Shown here piece after piece: positions 25,507 through 35,097 of a stretch of DNA of 51,333 bases. The first letter of the stretch is position 1. Every line of letters begins with the position of its first letter. Origin of the DNA: Roseovarius gahaiensis (GTDB lineage: Bacteria > Pseudomonadota > Alphaproteobacteria > Rhodobacterales > Rhodobacteraceae); the NCBI RefSeq assembly GCF_011601345.1, contig NZ_JAAORB010000019.1:1-51333 (forward strand), given 5' to 3'. Made by a program: the position numbers and the translations under genes. Below the pieces are notes generated by a model. That model did no database searches. It saw nothing but the letters and a program-made list of their open reading frames with translations, and was not told where the DNA came from.

Positions 25507-27708
25507 GTGCCGCCACCCGCCAAGGACTTTTTCGTCGAAGACGAGCTTGTAGGCGTGATGACCACGCAACCGCTGGATCGGCTGCTGGATTACCGCGCGC
25601 CCGAAGGTGGCTGCCATAGTGGTGCGTTTGTCGAGGTGCCGCTTGGCCCGCGAAAGGTGATCGGCGTGGTCTGGGGGCCGGGGCGCGGCGATTTCGACCG
25701 CTCGAAAATCCGGCAGGTGATCCGGGTGCTGGATGTCGCGCCGATGCGTGCCGAGATGCAAGATTTTTTGCAGCGCGCCGCCGATTACACGCTGACGCCG
25801 ATGCCGGCAATGCTGCGGCTGGCCACCCGCGCGCCGGGGCTGACAAATCCGCCCTCGATGCAGAAAATCTATCGTCTGGGGCAGGGCGCGCCCGATCGGA
25901 TGACCGATGCGCGCCGCCGCGTGCTGGAGGTTTTGGAAGAGTTCGGTGGGCTGGCTTTCACGCTAAAGGAACTGGCCGAACAGGCCGGTGTGACCGCGTC
26001 GGTTATCAAGGGGCTGGTCAAGCATGGCGCGGTGGTGGAAGAGGACTGCCCGCGCGATCTGCCCTATTCGCCGCTTGCCCCCGACCGCCCCGGAAAGGCG
26101 CTGACCGAAGATCAGGCCACCGCCGCCGAGAGCCTGAGGTCTGGCATTTGCGGTGGTGGCTATGGCACCACTTTGCTGCGCGGTGTCACCGGATCGGGCA
26201 AGACCGAAGTGTATCTTGAGGCCGTGGCCAACACCCTGCGCCAGCGGCGACAGGCGCTGGTCCTGTTGCCCGAAATCGCGCTGACTTCGGAATTTCTGAC
26301 ACGGATCGAGGCGCGGTTTGGTGCCCGCCCCGCCGAATGGCATTCGGGCGTGACGATGACCGAACGCCGCCGCGCGTGGAAAATGGTGGGGCAGGGCGGG
26401 TGCCAAGTGGTCGTCGGCGCACGCTCGGCCCTGTTCTTGCCGTTTCAGAACCTTGGCCTGATCGTCGTGGATGAAGAACACGACACGTCTTACAAGCAAG
26501 AGGACGGGGTGCTTTATAACGCGCGCGATATGGCTGTGTTGCGCGCCAGCATCTGCGGCGCGCAGGTGGTGCTGGCCTCGGCCACGCCATCGCTGGAAAG
26601 CTGGGCCAATGCGCAGGCGGGCAAATACACCCGGCTAGACCTGACCGCGCGCTTTGGTGCGGCGGTGATGCCCGAAATGCGCGCCATCGACATGCGCGCC
26701 GAAACCCTGCCCGCCAGCCGCTGGATATCGCCCAGCCTTCAATCAGCGGTGAATGCCCGGATCGACAAGGGCGAACAGGCCCTGTTGTTCATCAATCGCC
26801 GCGGCTATGCCCCTGTCACGCTGTGTCGCGCCTGCGGGCATCAGATCGGCTGTGATCACTGCGACGCGCGCATGGTCGAACACCGCTTTCAGAAACGTCT
26901 TGTCTGTCACCAATGCGGCGAGACGAAACCGATCCCCTCGGTCTGCCCCTCTTGTCAGGCCGAAGATCGCCTTGCTGCTGTTGGCCCCGGTGTCGAACGC
27001 CTGACCGAAGAGGCGCAGGCGCTTTTTCCGCAGGCGAAAATCGCCACGCTCAGTTCCGATCTGTTCGGCTCGGCCCGTGCTTTGAAAGAGCAGATCGCCC
27101 AGATTGCCGAGGGCGACACCGATCTTGTCATCGGCACGCAGCTTGTGGCCAAGGGGCACAATTTTCACCGCCTGACGCTGGTGGGCGTGATCGACGCCGA
27201 TCTGGGGCTTCAGGGCTCGGACCTACGCGCGGCGGAACGCACTTTTCAATTGATGCGGCAGGTGGCGGGCCGCGCCGGGCGCAGCGATAAACCCGGCACC
27301 GCTTTGTTGCAGACGTTTCAGCCCGAACACCCGGTGATCCGGGCGATCCTGTCGGGCGACGAAGAAGGCTTTTGGCGGGCCGAAGCGGATGAACGGCGGC
27401 AGGCCGGTGTGCCGCCGTTTGGGCGCATGGCAGGCATCATCCTGTCGTCGCCCGACGCGCAGGAGGTGTTTGATTTCGCCACCGAACTGGCCCGCCGCGA
27501 TGCGCCTGTTCGTGCGGTCGGGGCGCAGGTGTTCGGCCCCGCGCCTGCGCCGATTGCGCGGGTTCGCGGGCGGCACCGCGTGCGCCTTTTGGTCAAGGCG
27601 CCCAAAGGCGTGGCGCTGCAAGGGGCGGTGGCGCAATGGGTGGGCCAGTTGAAACCGCCCGCCAACCTGCGCCTTGCCGTGGATATCGACCCGCAAAGTT
27701 TTTATTGA
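25507..27708 (+). CDS. priA: Primosomal protein N' (replication restart helicase PriA)
   Basis: The 733-residue helicase restarts stalled forks. The N-terminal 3'-binding domain (about 1-100) is followed by Walker [15 protein letters not shown], the DEEH box [12 protein letters not shown], a zinc-binding cysteine array ([30 protein letters not shown]; about 440-490) and helicase motifs V-VI ([29 protein letters not shown]). The start is GTG at 25507 with GGAG about 12 bases upstream. Confidence 0.94.
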   Translation: MPPPAKDFFVEDELVGVMTTQPLDRLLDYRAPEGGCHSGAFVEVPLGPRKVIGVVWGPGRGDFDRSKIRQVIRVLDVAPMRAEMQDFLQRAADYTLTPMPAMLRLATRAPGLTNPPSMQKIYRLGQGAPDRMTDARRRVLEVLEEFGGLAFTLKELAEQAGVTASVIKGLVKHGAVVEEDCPRDLPYSPLAPDRPGKALTEDQATAAESLRSGICGGGYGTTLLRGVTGSGKTEVYLEAVANTLRQRRQALVLLPEIALTSEFLTRIEARFGARPAEWHSGVTMTERRRAWKMVGQGGCQVVVGARSALFLPFQNLGLIVVDEEHDTSYKQEDGVLYNARDMAVLRASICGAQVVLASATPSLESWANAQAGKYTRLDLTARFGAAVMPEMRAIDMRAETLPASRWISPSLQSAVNARIDKGEQALLFINRRGYAPVTLCRACGHQIGCDHCDARMVEHRFQKRLVCHQCGETKPIPSVCPSCQAEDRLAAVGPGVERLTEEAQALFPQAKIATLSSDLFGSARALKEQIAQIAEGDTDLVIGTQLVAKGHNFHRLTLVGVIDADLGLQGSDLRAAERTFQLMRQVAGRAGRSDKPGTALLQTFQPEHPVIRAILSGDEEGFWRAEADERRQAGVPPFGRMAGIILSSPDAQEVFDFATELARRDAPVRAVGAQVFGPAPAPIARVRGRHRVRLLVKAPKGVALQGAVAQWVGQLKPPANLRLAVDIDPQSFY

Positions 27709-27716
27709 ACGCCCGA

Positions 27717-28778
27717 TCAGGCCGGTTGGCGCACGCCGCGCTGATCGACAAGGACATCGGTGACCATTGCCCCGATCCACATGCACAAGAGGGCCAGCCA
27801 AGCTGTGCCTGCAAACACCGACCCGCCGGTCACGCCGTTGCCGATGGCGCAGCCGCCTGCCAACATCCCGCCGAACCCCATAAAGGCCGCCCCGGTCAGG
27901 GCGCGGCGCATGTTGGCCTCATCTTCAAAGCCCTGAAATTTGAACTCACCAGCCAGCCACGAGGCCAGAAACGAGCCTAAAAACACGCCCGGCACCAGAC
28001 CGATGTCGAATTCCAGAATGGCCGTATTATCAAGGAAGAACATCAGCGTGCTGGCCGATGGGCCGGTGAAGGTGGCACTTTCCACCGGGACCGGATCAAA
28101 CGCCACCTGCGACAGCGCGTAGGTCGACACCCAGCCAACCGCAACGGCAAAGCCCACACCCGAGGCAAAGATCAAGCGCCAGACGCCGATCTTGTTGCGT
28201 GCCGCCACGACCAGCGCCAGAACGGCTGTGGCCAAGCCAAGCATCAGCCCGAACAAGTCCGGCAGGCCAAGCGTAGCCAGCAAATCCATGTTTTGCCCGC
28301 CCGAGGTGATCCACATGCCCGCGAGCGTGTCGCGCGTCGGTGCCAGCCAGCCTGACAGGCTCATTTGCGCAACAACCGCAAAGACAAGCCCGGACACGAC
28401 CGAACGCAGGTTGCCCGTCGCCGCCAGCACCAGCAACCGGCCCGAACAGCCCCGCGCCAGCACCATGCCCACGCCAAACAGCAACCCGCCGATGACCGCC
28501 CCCGACCAACTGCCGGGCACCGCCATGATGCGGGCATCCTCGGCCCGGAACAGGCCCAGATATTGCGCGCCCTGCACCCAGACCAAGGCGGTGGAAAAGG
28601 TCAGCAGCCAAACCGCGACCTTGTCGCCCATCTGGCCGCGGGCAAATTCCACCGTGGCCGCGCGCAGACAAAACCGCGAGCGTTGCGCCGCGATTCCGAA
28701 AATCACGCCGGTCAGCAATCCTAACAGCGCCGCGGCCGGGGCCTCGCCGATGCGTTCCACAAGTGTCAGAATATCCAT
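27717..28778 (-). CDS. YeeE/YedE family sulfur transporter
   Basis: The 353-residue membrane protein has two repeats of the YeeE/YedE (Sulf_transp) fold with conserved cysteine motifs: SRFCLRAATVEFARGQ near the start, then ARGCSGRLLVLAATGNLRS and GGCAIGNGVTGG. In family members such as TsuA, these cysteines relay thiosulfate through the membrane. The gene is convergent with priA (8 bases apart) and divergent from an MFS gene. The ATG at 28778 has AAAGGA upstream and removes 13 unlikely residues encoded in the longer frame. Confidence 0.88.
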   Translation of the reverse strand: MDILTLVERIGEAPAAALLGLLTGVIFGIAAQRSRFCLRAATVEFARGQMGDKVAVWLLTFSTALVWVQGAQYLGLFRAEDARIMAVPGSWSGAVIGGLLFGVGMVLARGCSGRLLVLAATGNLRSVVSGLVFAVVAQMSLSGWLAPTRDTLAGMWITSGGQNMDLLATLGLPDLFGLMLGLATAVLALVVAARNKIGVWRLIFASGVGFAVAVGWVSTYALSQVAFDPVPVESATFTGPSASTLMFFLDNTAILEFDIGLVPGVFLGSFLASWLAGEFKFQGFEDEANMRRALTGAAFMGFGGMLAGGCAIGNGVTGGSVFAGTAWLALLCMWIGAMVTDVLVDQRGVRQPA

Positions 28779-28835
28779 GTCGCGCGTCCTTTGATATCTG
28801 GGCACGTAGTATTGCATGCGGAGTTTTGAATGTCT

Positions 28836-28849
28836 TTGATCCAGATCAG
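28836..28849. promoter_or_regulatory. Candidate FNR/FnrL box
   Basis: TTGAT-CCAG-ATCAG matches the FNR-family consensus TTGAT-N4-ATCAA at nine of ten defined positions. It is 58 bases upstream of the YeeE start and 115 bases upstream of the MFS start, inside their shared promoter region. An oxygen-responsive FNR-type regulator is therefore a candidate; distance to a promoter was not determined. Confidence 0.5.
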
Positions 28850-28963
28850 GCCAAACATGTGTCCGCGCAAATGGCTGTCACAATCCGGGGTGCGCGCCAT
28901 TTTTGCCACCAAATACGATCTATACCTCTTACCAACCCTGTTTGATCGGCGTAAACCAGCGCA

Positions 28964-30196
28964 ATGAGCACTCCTGTCCCCTTGGCCGAGGCGCGGCATT
29001 TGCCGCTGTGGCGACGCCCTGTCACCCTGCTGTTCCTGATGGCTGCGGCCATGCCGGTGGCGTTTGCCACATGGTCCGCGCTGCTGAATAATTTCGTGAT
29101 CGAGGCCGCAGCGTTTGACGGCTCTGACATCGGTTGGTTGCATACGGTGCGCGAGGTTCCGGGCTTTCTGGCGGTTGGGGTGATCGCGATTATCATTTTC
29201 ATGCGCGAACAGGTGTTGGGGTTGGTCTCGCTTGTGCTGTTGGGGGTGGCCACGGCGCTGACGGCGCAGTTTCCATCACTGGGCGGCATCCTGACGATTA
29301 CCATGCTCAGTTCCATCGGCTTTCACTACTTCGAGACGGTCAACCAATCGCTACAACTGCAATGGATCGACAAGCTGCGCGCGCCACAGGTGCTGGGCTG
29401 GCTGATCGCCGCAGGATCAGGCGCGACGCTGGTGGCCTATGTTCTGATCGTCATGACGTGGGAGGCGTACGATCTGAGCTACAACACCGTCTACCTGCTG
29501 TCAGGCGGTTTTACGGCGCTGGTCGCGCTGTTTTGCATGTTCGCCTATCCCCAGTTCGAGGCCCCGAACCCACAGGTCAAGCGTATGGTGCTGCGCCGCC
29601 GCTATTGGCTGTATTACGCGCTGCAATTCATGGCGGGCGCGCGGCGGCAGATCTTTGTGGTGTTTGCAGGCTTCATGATGGTCGAAAAATTCGGCTTTGC
29701 CGTGCACGAGGTTACGGCGCTGTTCTTGATCAATCTTGTGGCCAACATGATTTGTGCGCCGTTGATGGGCCGCGCTGTGCATCGCTATGGTGAACGCGCG
29801 ACGCTGCTGTTTGAATATGCCGGTCTGGCGCTGGTGTTTCTGGCCTATGGCGGGATTTATATGTTCGGTTGGGGCGTGGTGCTGGCGGCGGTGCTTTATG
29901 TGGTCGATCACCTGCTTTTTGCCCTTGCGCTGGCGCTGAAAACCTATTTTCAGAAAATCGCCGATCCGGGCGATATTGCACCGACGGCTGCGGTTGCCTT
30001 TACAATCAATCATATCGCGGCGGTGTTCCTTCCGGCGCTTCTGGGTTACCTGTGGTTGGTCTCGCCGTCAGCGGTGTTTGTGTTGGCGGCTGCAATGGCG
30101 TGTATATCGTTTCTTCTGGCGCTGTTGATCCCGCGCCACCCCGAACCGGGCTACGAAACCCGATTGGGCCGGGCCATTCCCACCCCGGCCGAGTGA
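28964..30196 (+). CDS. MFS transporter
   Basis: The 410-residue protein has 12 hydrophobic segments in two six-helix halves separated by a charged loop (about residues 205-215, QVKRMVLRRRYW), the major facilitator layout. It lacks an evident sugar- or drug-specific motif; WLHTVREVPGFLAVGVIAII in helix two may be a subgroup mark. Substrate unknown. The gene is divergent from yeeE and ends 24 bases before prmA. Confidence 0.85.
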   Translation: MSTPVPLAEARHLPLWRRPVTLLFLMAAAMPVAFATWSALLNNFVIEAAAFDGSDIGWLHTVREVPGFLAVGVIAIIIFMREQVLGLVSLVLLGVATALTAQFPSLGGILTITMLSSIGFHYFETVNQSLQLQWIDKLRAPQVLGWLIAAGSGATLVAYVLIVMTWEAYDLSYNTVYLLSGGFTALVALFCMFAYPQFEAPNPQVKRMVLRRRYWLYYALQFMAGARRQIFVVFAGFMMVEKFGFAVHEVTALFLINLVANMICAPLMGRAVHRYGERATLLFEYAGLALVFLAYGGIYMFGWGVVLAAVLYVVDHLLFALALALKTYFQKIADPGDIAPTAAVAFTINHIAAVFLPALLGYLWLVSPSAVFVLAAAMACISFLLALLIPRHPEPGYETRLGRAIPTPAE

Positions 30197-30219
30197 TCCC
30201 AACAACAAGGACCGCATCA

Positions 30220-31095
30220 ATGCCGACCTTTACCGCCCTGACCACCCTGACCGTCAAAGACAACGCCGAAGCCCTTGCCGCCGATCTGGAAACGCTTCAG
30301 CCCGAGCCAACCGGGGTTGGCATTTTCGAAATGGAGGACGGCTCGGGCCTGTGGGAGGTAGGTGGATATTTCGACGAAGCCCCCGATCAGGCCGGGCTGG
30401 CCCTTTTGGCAACATTGCACGGGGCGAAACCCTTTGCCGTTTCCGAGCTGCCCGAAACCGATTGGGTCGCCAAGGTGCGGCGTGAACTGGTCCCGGTCGC
30501 GGCGGGACGCTTTTTCGTTTACGGTAGCCACGATGCCGACAAGGTGCCAGACGGGGCCGAGCCGCTGTTGATCGAGGCGGCGATGGCCTTTGGCACCGGG
30601 CATCACGGCACCACGCAAGGCTGCCTGCGTGCGTTGGACCGTTTGATTGCCGACGGGTTCGTCGCGCGGTCGGTGATTGACGTGGGCTGTGGCACTGCCG
30701 TTCTGGCGATGGCGGCGGCGCGCACATGGCAGGGCAGCGCCATTCTGGCCAGCGACATTGACGAGGTTGCGGTGGATGTGGCCCGCGCCAATGTGGCCGC
30801 CAATGGGCTGGAGGGGCGCGTGACCTGCTTTGAGGCCACGGGCCTTGACCATCCCACAACCATGGCGGCGGCACCGTTCGATTTGATCTTTGCCAATATC
30901 CTCAAAGGGCCGTTGATTGACCTGTGTCCCGAGGTGACCGCCCGGTTGGCGCCGGGTGGCATGGTGATTCTTTCTGGTGTGCTGAACGAACAAGCCGACG
31001 ACGTAATCGAGGTTTATACGCAAGCCGGAAACAATCTCGTTTACCGCGAAGAGATTGGTGACTGGACGACGACAACGATGCGCCGAAACCTCTGA
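30220..31095 (+). CDS. prmA: Ribosomal protein L11 methyltransferase
   Basis: The 291-residue enzyme trimethylates ribosomal protein L11 using S-adenosylmethionine. It has an N-terminal substrate-binding domain (about 1-95) and a Rossmann methyltransferase domain with AFGTGHHGTTQGCLRAL, motif I VIDVGCGTAVLAMAAA, LASDIDEVAVDVARANVAAN and IFANILKGPLIDL. The frame is open far upstream through the MFS gene, but the ATG at 30220 gives the family N-terminus and length. Confidence 0.94.
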   Translation: MPTFTALTTLTVKDNAEALAADLETLQPEPTGVGIFEMEDGSGLWEVGGYFDEAPDQAGLALLATLHGAKPFAVSELPETDWVAKVRRELVPVAAGRFFVYGSHDADKVPDGAEPLLIEAAMAFGTGHHGTTQGCLRALDRLIADGFVARSVIDVGCGTAVLAMAAARTWQGSAILASDIDEVAVDVARANVAANGLEGRVTCFEATGLDHPTTMAAAPFDLIFANILKGPLIDLCPEVTARLAPGGMVILSGVLNEQADDVIEVYTQAGNNLVYREEIGDWTTTTMRRNL

Positions 31096-31112
31096 AATAA
31101 AACGAAAATTAA

Positions 31113-31152
31113 GGGAAATTTGTGGCGCTTGCCTAAGTTTTGCCACAATTTC
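31113..31152. repeat. Inverted repeat between prmA and a small unknown gene
   Basis: GAAATTTGTGGC at 31115-31126 pairs, with one bulged base, with GCCACAATTTC at 31142-31152 across a 15-base spacer. It begins 20 bases after the prmA stop and ends 54 bases before the next gene. It may be a prmA terminator-like structure or an operator; the sequence does not decide. Confidence 0.4.
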
Positions 31153-31205
31153 GGCTTACAACTTCCTTTAATTTGGTCGCCACGCGAACAGACTGGGAAA
31201 TCATC

Positions 31206-31550
31206 ATGACTGACACACTTGATACATTCGATCAGCGCCTCAAGCGTATCACGAAATCGCGGTCGCGCATGCGTGACGGGTATGTTGGTCAGGTCTCAAA
31301 GGACGGGTTGATTGTCTTTCGGCCCAAACGCCGCCGCTTGGCCTTTTCGCCGCGCGGATTTGCGTTGGTTCTGCTGGGCTTTGTTGGCTTCAAGGCGCTG
31401 ATCATGGCGCATCTGGGCCTGAATACCTATCAGGATCGCATTACCGCGCTGCAACAGGGAAGCATGGTTGAACAAGCCGGAGCGTTTGTCATGCAGCCCG
31501 ATCCGGTGACGGTCAAAGCAGCATCATACCTGCGTCCCTATCTTAAATAA
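31206..31550 (+). CDS. Small unknown membrane protein
   Basis: The 114-residue product is not a family I recognise. It has a basic N-terminal part (residues about 10-45, ending with RPKRRR), one probable membrane helix (about 50-68, GFALVLLGFVGFKALIMA) and a C-terminal tail ending YLRPYLK, probably periplasmic by the positive-inside rule. The start at 31206 removes 22 residues of an upstream frame that covers the inverted repeat. A strong terminator follows at 31580. Confidence 0.72.
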   Translation: MTDTLDTFDQRLKRITKSRSRMRDGYVGQVSKDGLIVFRPKRRRLAFSPRGFALVLLGFVGFKALIMAHLGLNTYQDRITALQQGSMVEQAGAFVMQPDPVTVKAASYLRPYLK

Positions 31551-31579
31551 TATCGCGTTTACCCATGTCTCTCGGGTTC

Positions 31580-31615
31580 AAAAGCCCTGCGCCACGGTCC
31601 CGGCGCAGGGCTTTT
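31580..31615. terminator. Bidirectional rho-independent terminator
   Basis: A 14-base-pair stem (AAAAGCCCTGCGCC / GGCGCAGGGCTTTT) with an 8-base loop lies between the convergent small membrane protein gene and the DUF1127 gene. T-runs occur on both strands, so it can stop transcription from both sides. Confidence 0.92.
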
Positions 31616-31652
31616 ACATTCACAGGTCGCAGCGGCGGTGAGTGCCGTGCGG

Positions 31653-31844
31653 TCAGATGATACGCGAGACGTGACGCAGGTCACCTCGGCTTAGGCCGAT
31701 ATCTTCCAACTCGCGGTCGGTTAGTTGCGACAGGGCCGCACGGGTGCGGCGGATGTCATTCCATGCGCGGACAGTTTCAATCATCTGCGCGAAAGCATTG
31801 CGAAGGCCGCCAAGATGCGGCCGGGATGTGACGATAGCAGCCAT
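31653..31844 (-). CDS. DUF1127 (YjiS-like) small protein
   Basis: The 63-residue protein carries the DUF1127 motif in its C-terminal half (WNDIRRTRAALSQLTDREL, then EDIGLSRGDLRHVSR). Such small Arg-rich proteins are abundant in alphaproteobacteria; some affect RNA turnover or phosphate responses, but the role of this copy is unknown. The ATG at 31844 has AGGA upstream. It is followed by the bidirectional terminator. Confidence 0.88.
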   Translation of the reverse strand: MAAIVTSRPHLGGLRNAFAQMIETVRAWNDIRRTRAALSQLTDRELEDIGLSRGDLRHVSRII

Positions 31845-32013
31845 AACAATTTTCCTTCTACGGCTTGGAATTTGGGAAGACGTTGTCTGACGCTCAGGTA
31901 GGCGGGGCGCGCGTTTGCCACAAGCTATCGTTTCCGCATAGTCCCTATGCAAACCGCGCATGACGTAAGCGGCGGGGCAGACCCCTTGCTTTTGCGTATT
32001 GCGCTTGGTCTTT

Positions 32014-32028
32014 GTTCCCGTTTCGTGC
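32014..32028 (+). promoter_or_regulatory. Candidate LexA (SOS) box upstream of ruvC
   Basis: GTTC-N7-GTGC differs by one base from the alphaproteobacterial LexA consensus GTTC-N7-GTTC. It lies 43 bases before the ruvC start. SOS control of ruv genes is known in other bacteria; with one mismatch the call is tentative. Confidence 0.4.
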
Positions 32029-32070
32029 TAATGCTGATCCAAAGCAAAACCAAACGGTAAGGCGGGGCAG

Positions 32071-32568
32071 ATGCGGGTAATCGGGATTGATCCGGGGTTG
32101 CGAAACCTTGGCTGGGGCGTGATCGACGTGGAGGGCAGCCGCCTGAGCCACGTGGCCAACGGGATTTGTCATTCCGACACCGGCGAATTGGGCGCGCGGC
32201 TGTTGTCGCTGCACGAACAGCTGACAGCGATTTTCCAACGCTTCGCACCGCAAGCGGCTGCGGTTGAAAAAACCTTTGTCAACAAGGATGGGGCGGGAAC
32301 GCTGAAGCTGGGGCAGGCGCGGGGCATCGCTATGTTGGTGCCGGCTCAGTTTGGTTTGGCCGTGGGCGAATACGCGCCGAATTCGGTCAAGAAAACAGTG
32401 GTTGGCGTCGGTCACGCCGCCAAAGAACAGATCGCCCACATGGTGCGGGTGCAACTGCCGGGCGTTGACCTGGCAGGCCCCGATGCCGCTGATGCGCTGG
32501 CGATTGCGATCTGCCATGCCCATCATGCCCGTATGCCCGCGACGCTGGCCCAAAGGGTGCGCGCATGA
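32071..32568 (+). CDS. ruvC: Holliday junction resolvase RuvC
   Basis: The 165-residue endonuclease cuts Holliday junctions with the RuvAB motor. The four catalytic acids are present: Asp7 ([13 protein letters not shown]), Glu66 (AAAVEKTF), Asp138 and Asp141 ([17 protein letters not shown]), at almost the same positions as in E. coli. Its stop overlaps the ruvA ATG by four bases, so the trio is coupled. Confidence 0.97.
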   Translation: MRVIGIDPGLRNLGWGVIDVEGSRLSHVANGICHSDTGELGARLLSLHEQLTAIFQRFAPQAAAVEKTFVNKDGAGTLKLGQARGIAMLVPAQFGLAVGEYAPNSVKKTVVGVGHAAKEQIAHMVRVQLPGVDLAGPDAADALAIAICHAHHARMPATLAQRVRA

Positions 32569-33242
32569 TCGGGCGTTTGGCAGGCCGCATTGATTACCGC
32601 GCAGCCGATCACGTTTTGCTGGATGTGCGCGGTGTGGGCTATCTGGTCTATTGCTCGGACAGAACGTTGAGGGCCCTGCCGGGGGTGGGCGAACATGTGG
32701 CGCTTTATACCGATCTGGTGGTGCGCGAGGATTTGCTGCAACTTTTCGGGTTTACCACCTTGCTGGAAAAGGAATGGCACCGCCTGTTGCTGAGTGTGCA
32801 GGGCGTGGGGGCCAAGGCGTCACTGGCCATTCTTGGCGCTTTGGGCCCCGAGGGTGTGGGCCGCGCGATTGCGCTGGGCGATTGGAACGCCGTCAAGGCC
32901 GCCAAGGGTATCGGCCCTAAAACTGCGCAGCGCGTGGTCAACGAATTGAAAGACAAAGTGCCCGAGGTCATGGCCATGGGTGTCACCGCCGTAGCGGCCA
33001 CAGCGCCCGCGCAAGACGAAGACGATGTGATCGAGCGGGCGACGCCGCCTGCGCAAACCCCGGCGGCCACACCGGCCCCCCGGTCGGATGCACAGGCCGA
33101 GGCGCTATCGGCGCTGACCAATCTGGGCTATACGCCGGGCGACGCCGCAAGCGCCGTGGCGCAGGCCGCCAGCGATGATGGACAGGCCGACACTCCGGCC
33201 CTGATCCGCGCGGCGCTGCGGCTTTTGGCCCCCAAAGGATAA
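32565..33242 (+). CDS. ruvA: Holliday junction branch migration protein RuvA
   Basis: The 225-residue protein binds four-way junctions as a tetramer. The OB-fold domain (about 1-63), helix-hairpin-helix region ([38 protein letters not shown]) and C-terminal RuvB-binding domain (about 178-225; [20 protein letters not shown]) are all evident. A Pro/Ala-rich linker (about 145-175) makes it longer than the E. coli protein. It ends three bases before ruvB. Confidence 0.97.
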   Translation: MIGRLAGRIDYRAADHVLLDVRGVGYLVYCSDRTLRALPGVGEHVALYTDLVVREDLLQLFGFTTLLEKEWHRLLLSVQGVGAKASLAILGALGPEGVGRAIALGDWNAVKAAKGIGPKTAQRVVNELKDKVPEVMAMGVTAVAATAPAQDEDDVIERATPPAQTPAATPAPRSDAQAEALSALTNLGYTPGDAASAVAQAASDDGQADTPALIRAALRLLAPKG

Positions 33243-33245
33243 GCC

Positions 33246-34274
33246 ATGGATCAGCCCGACCCGACATTGCGCCCCGATCCGCTGCCCGAAGATGCTGACC
33301 GCGCCTTGCGCCCTCAGATGCTGGACGATTTTATCGGTCAGGCCGAGGCGCGCGCCAACCTCAAGGTGTTTATCCAATCCGCCCGTCAACGCGGCGAGGC
33401 GATGGACCACACCCTGTTTCACGGCCCGCCCGGTTTGGGCAAGACAACGCTGGCGCAGATCATGTCCCGCGAATTGGGGGTTGGGTTTCGCATGACCTCA
33501 GGGCCGGTTCTGGCCAAGGCAGGCGATCTGGCGGCGATCCTGACCAACCTTGAACGCAATGATGTGTTGTTCATCGACGAAATTCACCGCCTGAACCCGG
33601 TTGTCGAAGAGGTGCTGTATCCCGCGCTTGAGGATTTCGAACTGGATCTGGTGATTGGCGAAGGCCCCGCCGCGCGCACCGTGCGGATCGAATTGCAGCC
33701 CTTCACCCTTGTCGGCGCGACCACCCGGCTGGGCCTGTTGACCACGCCCCTGCGTGACCGGTTCGGTATTCCCACCCGGCTGCAATTCTACACCGAGGAT
33801 GAGTTGCATCAGATCGTCACCCGCAATGCCATCAAGATGAAAGCGCCCGCCGAGGCCGACGGCGCGCGCGAAATTGCCCGCCGGTCGCGCGGCACCCCGC
33901 GGATTGCCGGTCGTCTGTTGCGCCGTGTGGTTGATTTCGCCGTCGTCGAAGGTGACGGGCGGATCACCCGTGATCTGGCCGATAATGCGCTGACCCGTCT
34001 GGGCGTGGACAATATCGGGCTGGACGGGGCCGACCGGCGCTATCTGCGCCTGATCGCAGAAGCGTATCAAGGCGGTCCGGTGGGCATTGAAACCATCAGT
34101 GCCGCTTTGTCGGAATCCCGCGATGCGCTGGAAGAAGTGATTGAACCTTTCCTTCTGCAACAAGGCCTGATCCAACGCACCCCGCGCGGCCGGATGCTGG
34201 CGCAACGTGGCTGGCACCATCTGGGCCTTGCCCCGCCGCCAGCCAAAGGTCAGTCAGACTTGTTTGGTAAGTGA
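33246..34274 (+). CDS. ruvB: Holliday junction branch migration ATPase RuvB
   Basis: The 342-residue AAA+ motor shows Walker [14 protein letters not shown], Walker [12 protein letters not shown], sensor 1 ([20 protein letters not shown]) and the C-terminal winged helix ([19 protein letters not shown]). It drives branch migration with RuvA and completes the ruvCAB operon; length is normal. Confidence 0.97.
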   Translation: MDQPDPTLRPDPLPEDADRALRPQMLDDFIGQAEARANLKVFIQSARQRGEAMDHTLFHGPPGLGKTTLAQIMSRELGVGFRMTSGPVLAKAGDLAAILTNLERNDVLFIDEIHRLNPVVEEVLYPALEDFELDLVIGEGPAARTVRIELQPFTLVGATTRLGLLTTPLRDRFGIPTRLQFYTEDELHQIVTRNAIKMKAPAEADGAREIARRSRGTPRIAGRLLRRVVDFAVVEGDGRITRDLADNALTRLGVDNIGLDGADRRYLRLIAEAYQGGPVGIETISAALSESRDALEEVIEPFLLQQGLIQRTPRGRMLAQRGWHHLGLAPPPAKGQSDLFGK

Positions 34275-34453
34275 TCGAAACCGTGCCTGCTCATGTGCCG
34301 ATTTTGCAGGCCAAACCGTTTTGTCATTCTGGGCCTGCCGTGCAGACGGCGGCAAGTCTGTCATTGCTCGGCCTTTACTTGCTTTGCGGGCCGCTCGCAA
34401 AAGCATTCAAAGGGGCTAGAGTGGATCTTCCATAACGAGAAAAAAAGACATAA

Positions 34454-35059
34454 ATGCACCCCATGATTGTTCCTTTGCTTCTTTTGGTCCTGTCTTGCGC
34501 GGCCATTGCGGTGGGCCTTGTCCTGCCGGATGCGCAGGATATCGTGCTGATCGCTGGGCCGTCCGCATTGGCCGCTTTGATCTTGCTGCTCAAGGCCCTG
34601 TTTGCGCCGCGCTCCAAGGCCATCCGCCCAAGCCAAGACGCGCCCGAGACTTGGGTGATCCTCGACTGTTCGAACGTCATGCATTGGAAGGATGAAACCC
34701 CGCGCGTTGAAACCCTGCACGAGGTGCTGACCGAGGTGAAGCGCCGCGGCCTGACCCCCGGCGTGGTTTTCGACGCCAATGCCGGATACCTTTTGGCGGG
34801 CCGGTTTCTGAATGATCGTGACTTCGGCCACATCCTCGATCTGCCGCGTGACAGGGTCATGGTTGTGTCCAAGGGCCATCCCGCCGATCCTACCATTTTG
34901 ACCGCCGCGCGCGATTTAAAGGCGCGGATCGTCTCAAACGACAGGTTTCGCGATTGGGCCGATGATCACCCCGAACTGCGCCAGCCCGGTTTGCTTATTC
35001 GCGGGCAATATCGCGGTGACCGCCTGATCCTTGATATGGACGCGCCTGCAACGGTCTGA
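34454..35059 (+). CDS. Membrane-anchored NYN (Regnase/Zc3h12a-like) ribonuclease candidate
   Basis: The 201-residue protein has two hydrophobic helices (about residues 4-24 and 29-50) and a cytoplasmic NYN domain (about 66-195). The NYN part resembles the Zc3h12a/Regnase ribonuclease group: WVILDCSNVMHW (Asp71, Asn74), VVFDANAG (Asp107), HPADPTILTAARDL (Asp145) and RIVSNDRFRDW (Asp163). These match the metal-binding acids of that fold; the first Asp of the usual DD pair is Ala144. It probably cuts RNA at the membrane, but this is inferred. It follows ruvB in the same direction, with a 179-base gap and no other partner gene. Confidence 0.75.
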   Translation: MHPMIVPLLLLVLSCAAIAVGLVLPDAQDIVLIAGPSALAALILLLKALFAPRSKAIRPSQDAPETWVILDCSNVMHWKDETPRVETLHEVLTEVKRRGLTPGVVFDANAGYLLAGRFLNDRDFGHILDLPRDRVMVVSKGHPADPTILTAARDLKARIVSNDRFRDWADDHPELRQPGLLIRGQYRGDRLILDMDAPATV

Positions 35060-35097
35060 CTCTGCGCGATATGTCCAAGGGCCCGCGTTGCCTCTTG

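Noticed and set aside
25415..25846. N-terminal extension of the TalC/Fsa open frame
   Set aside because: The extension overlaps divergent priA, has no aldolase similarity, and the ATG at 25414 gives the family length.
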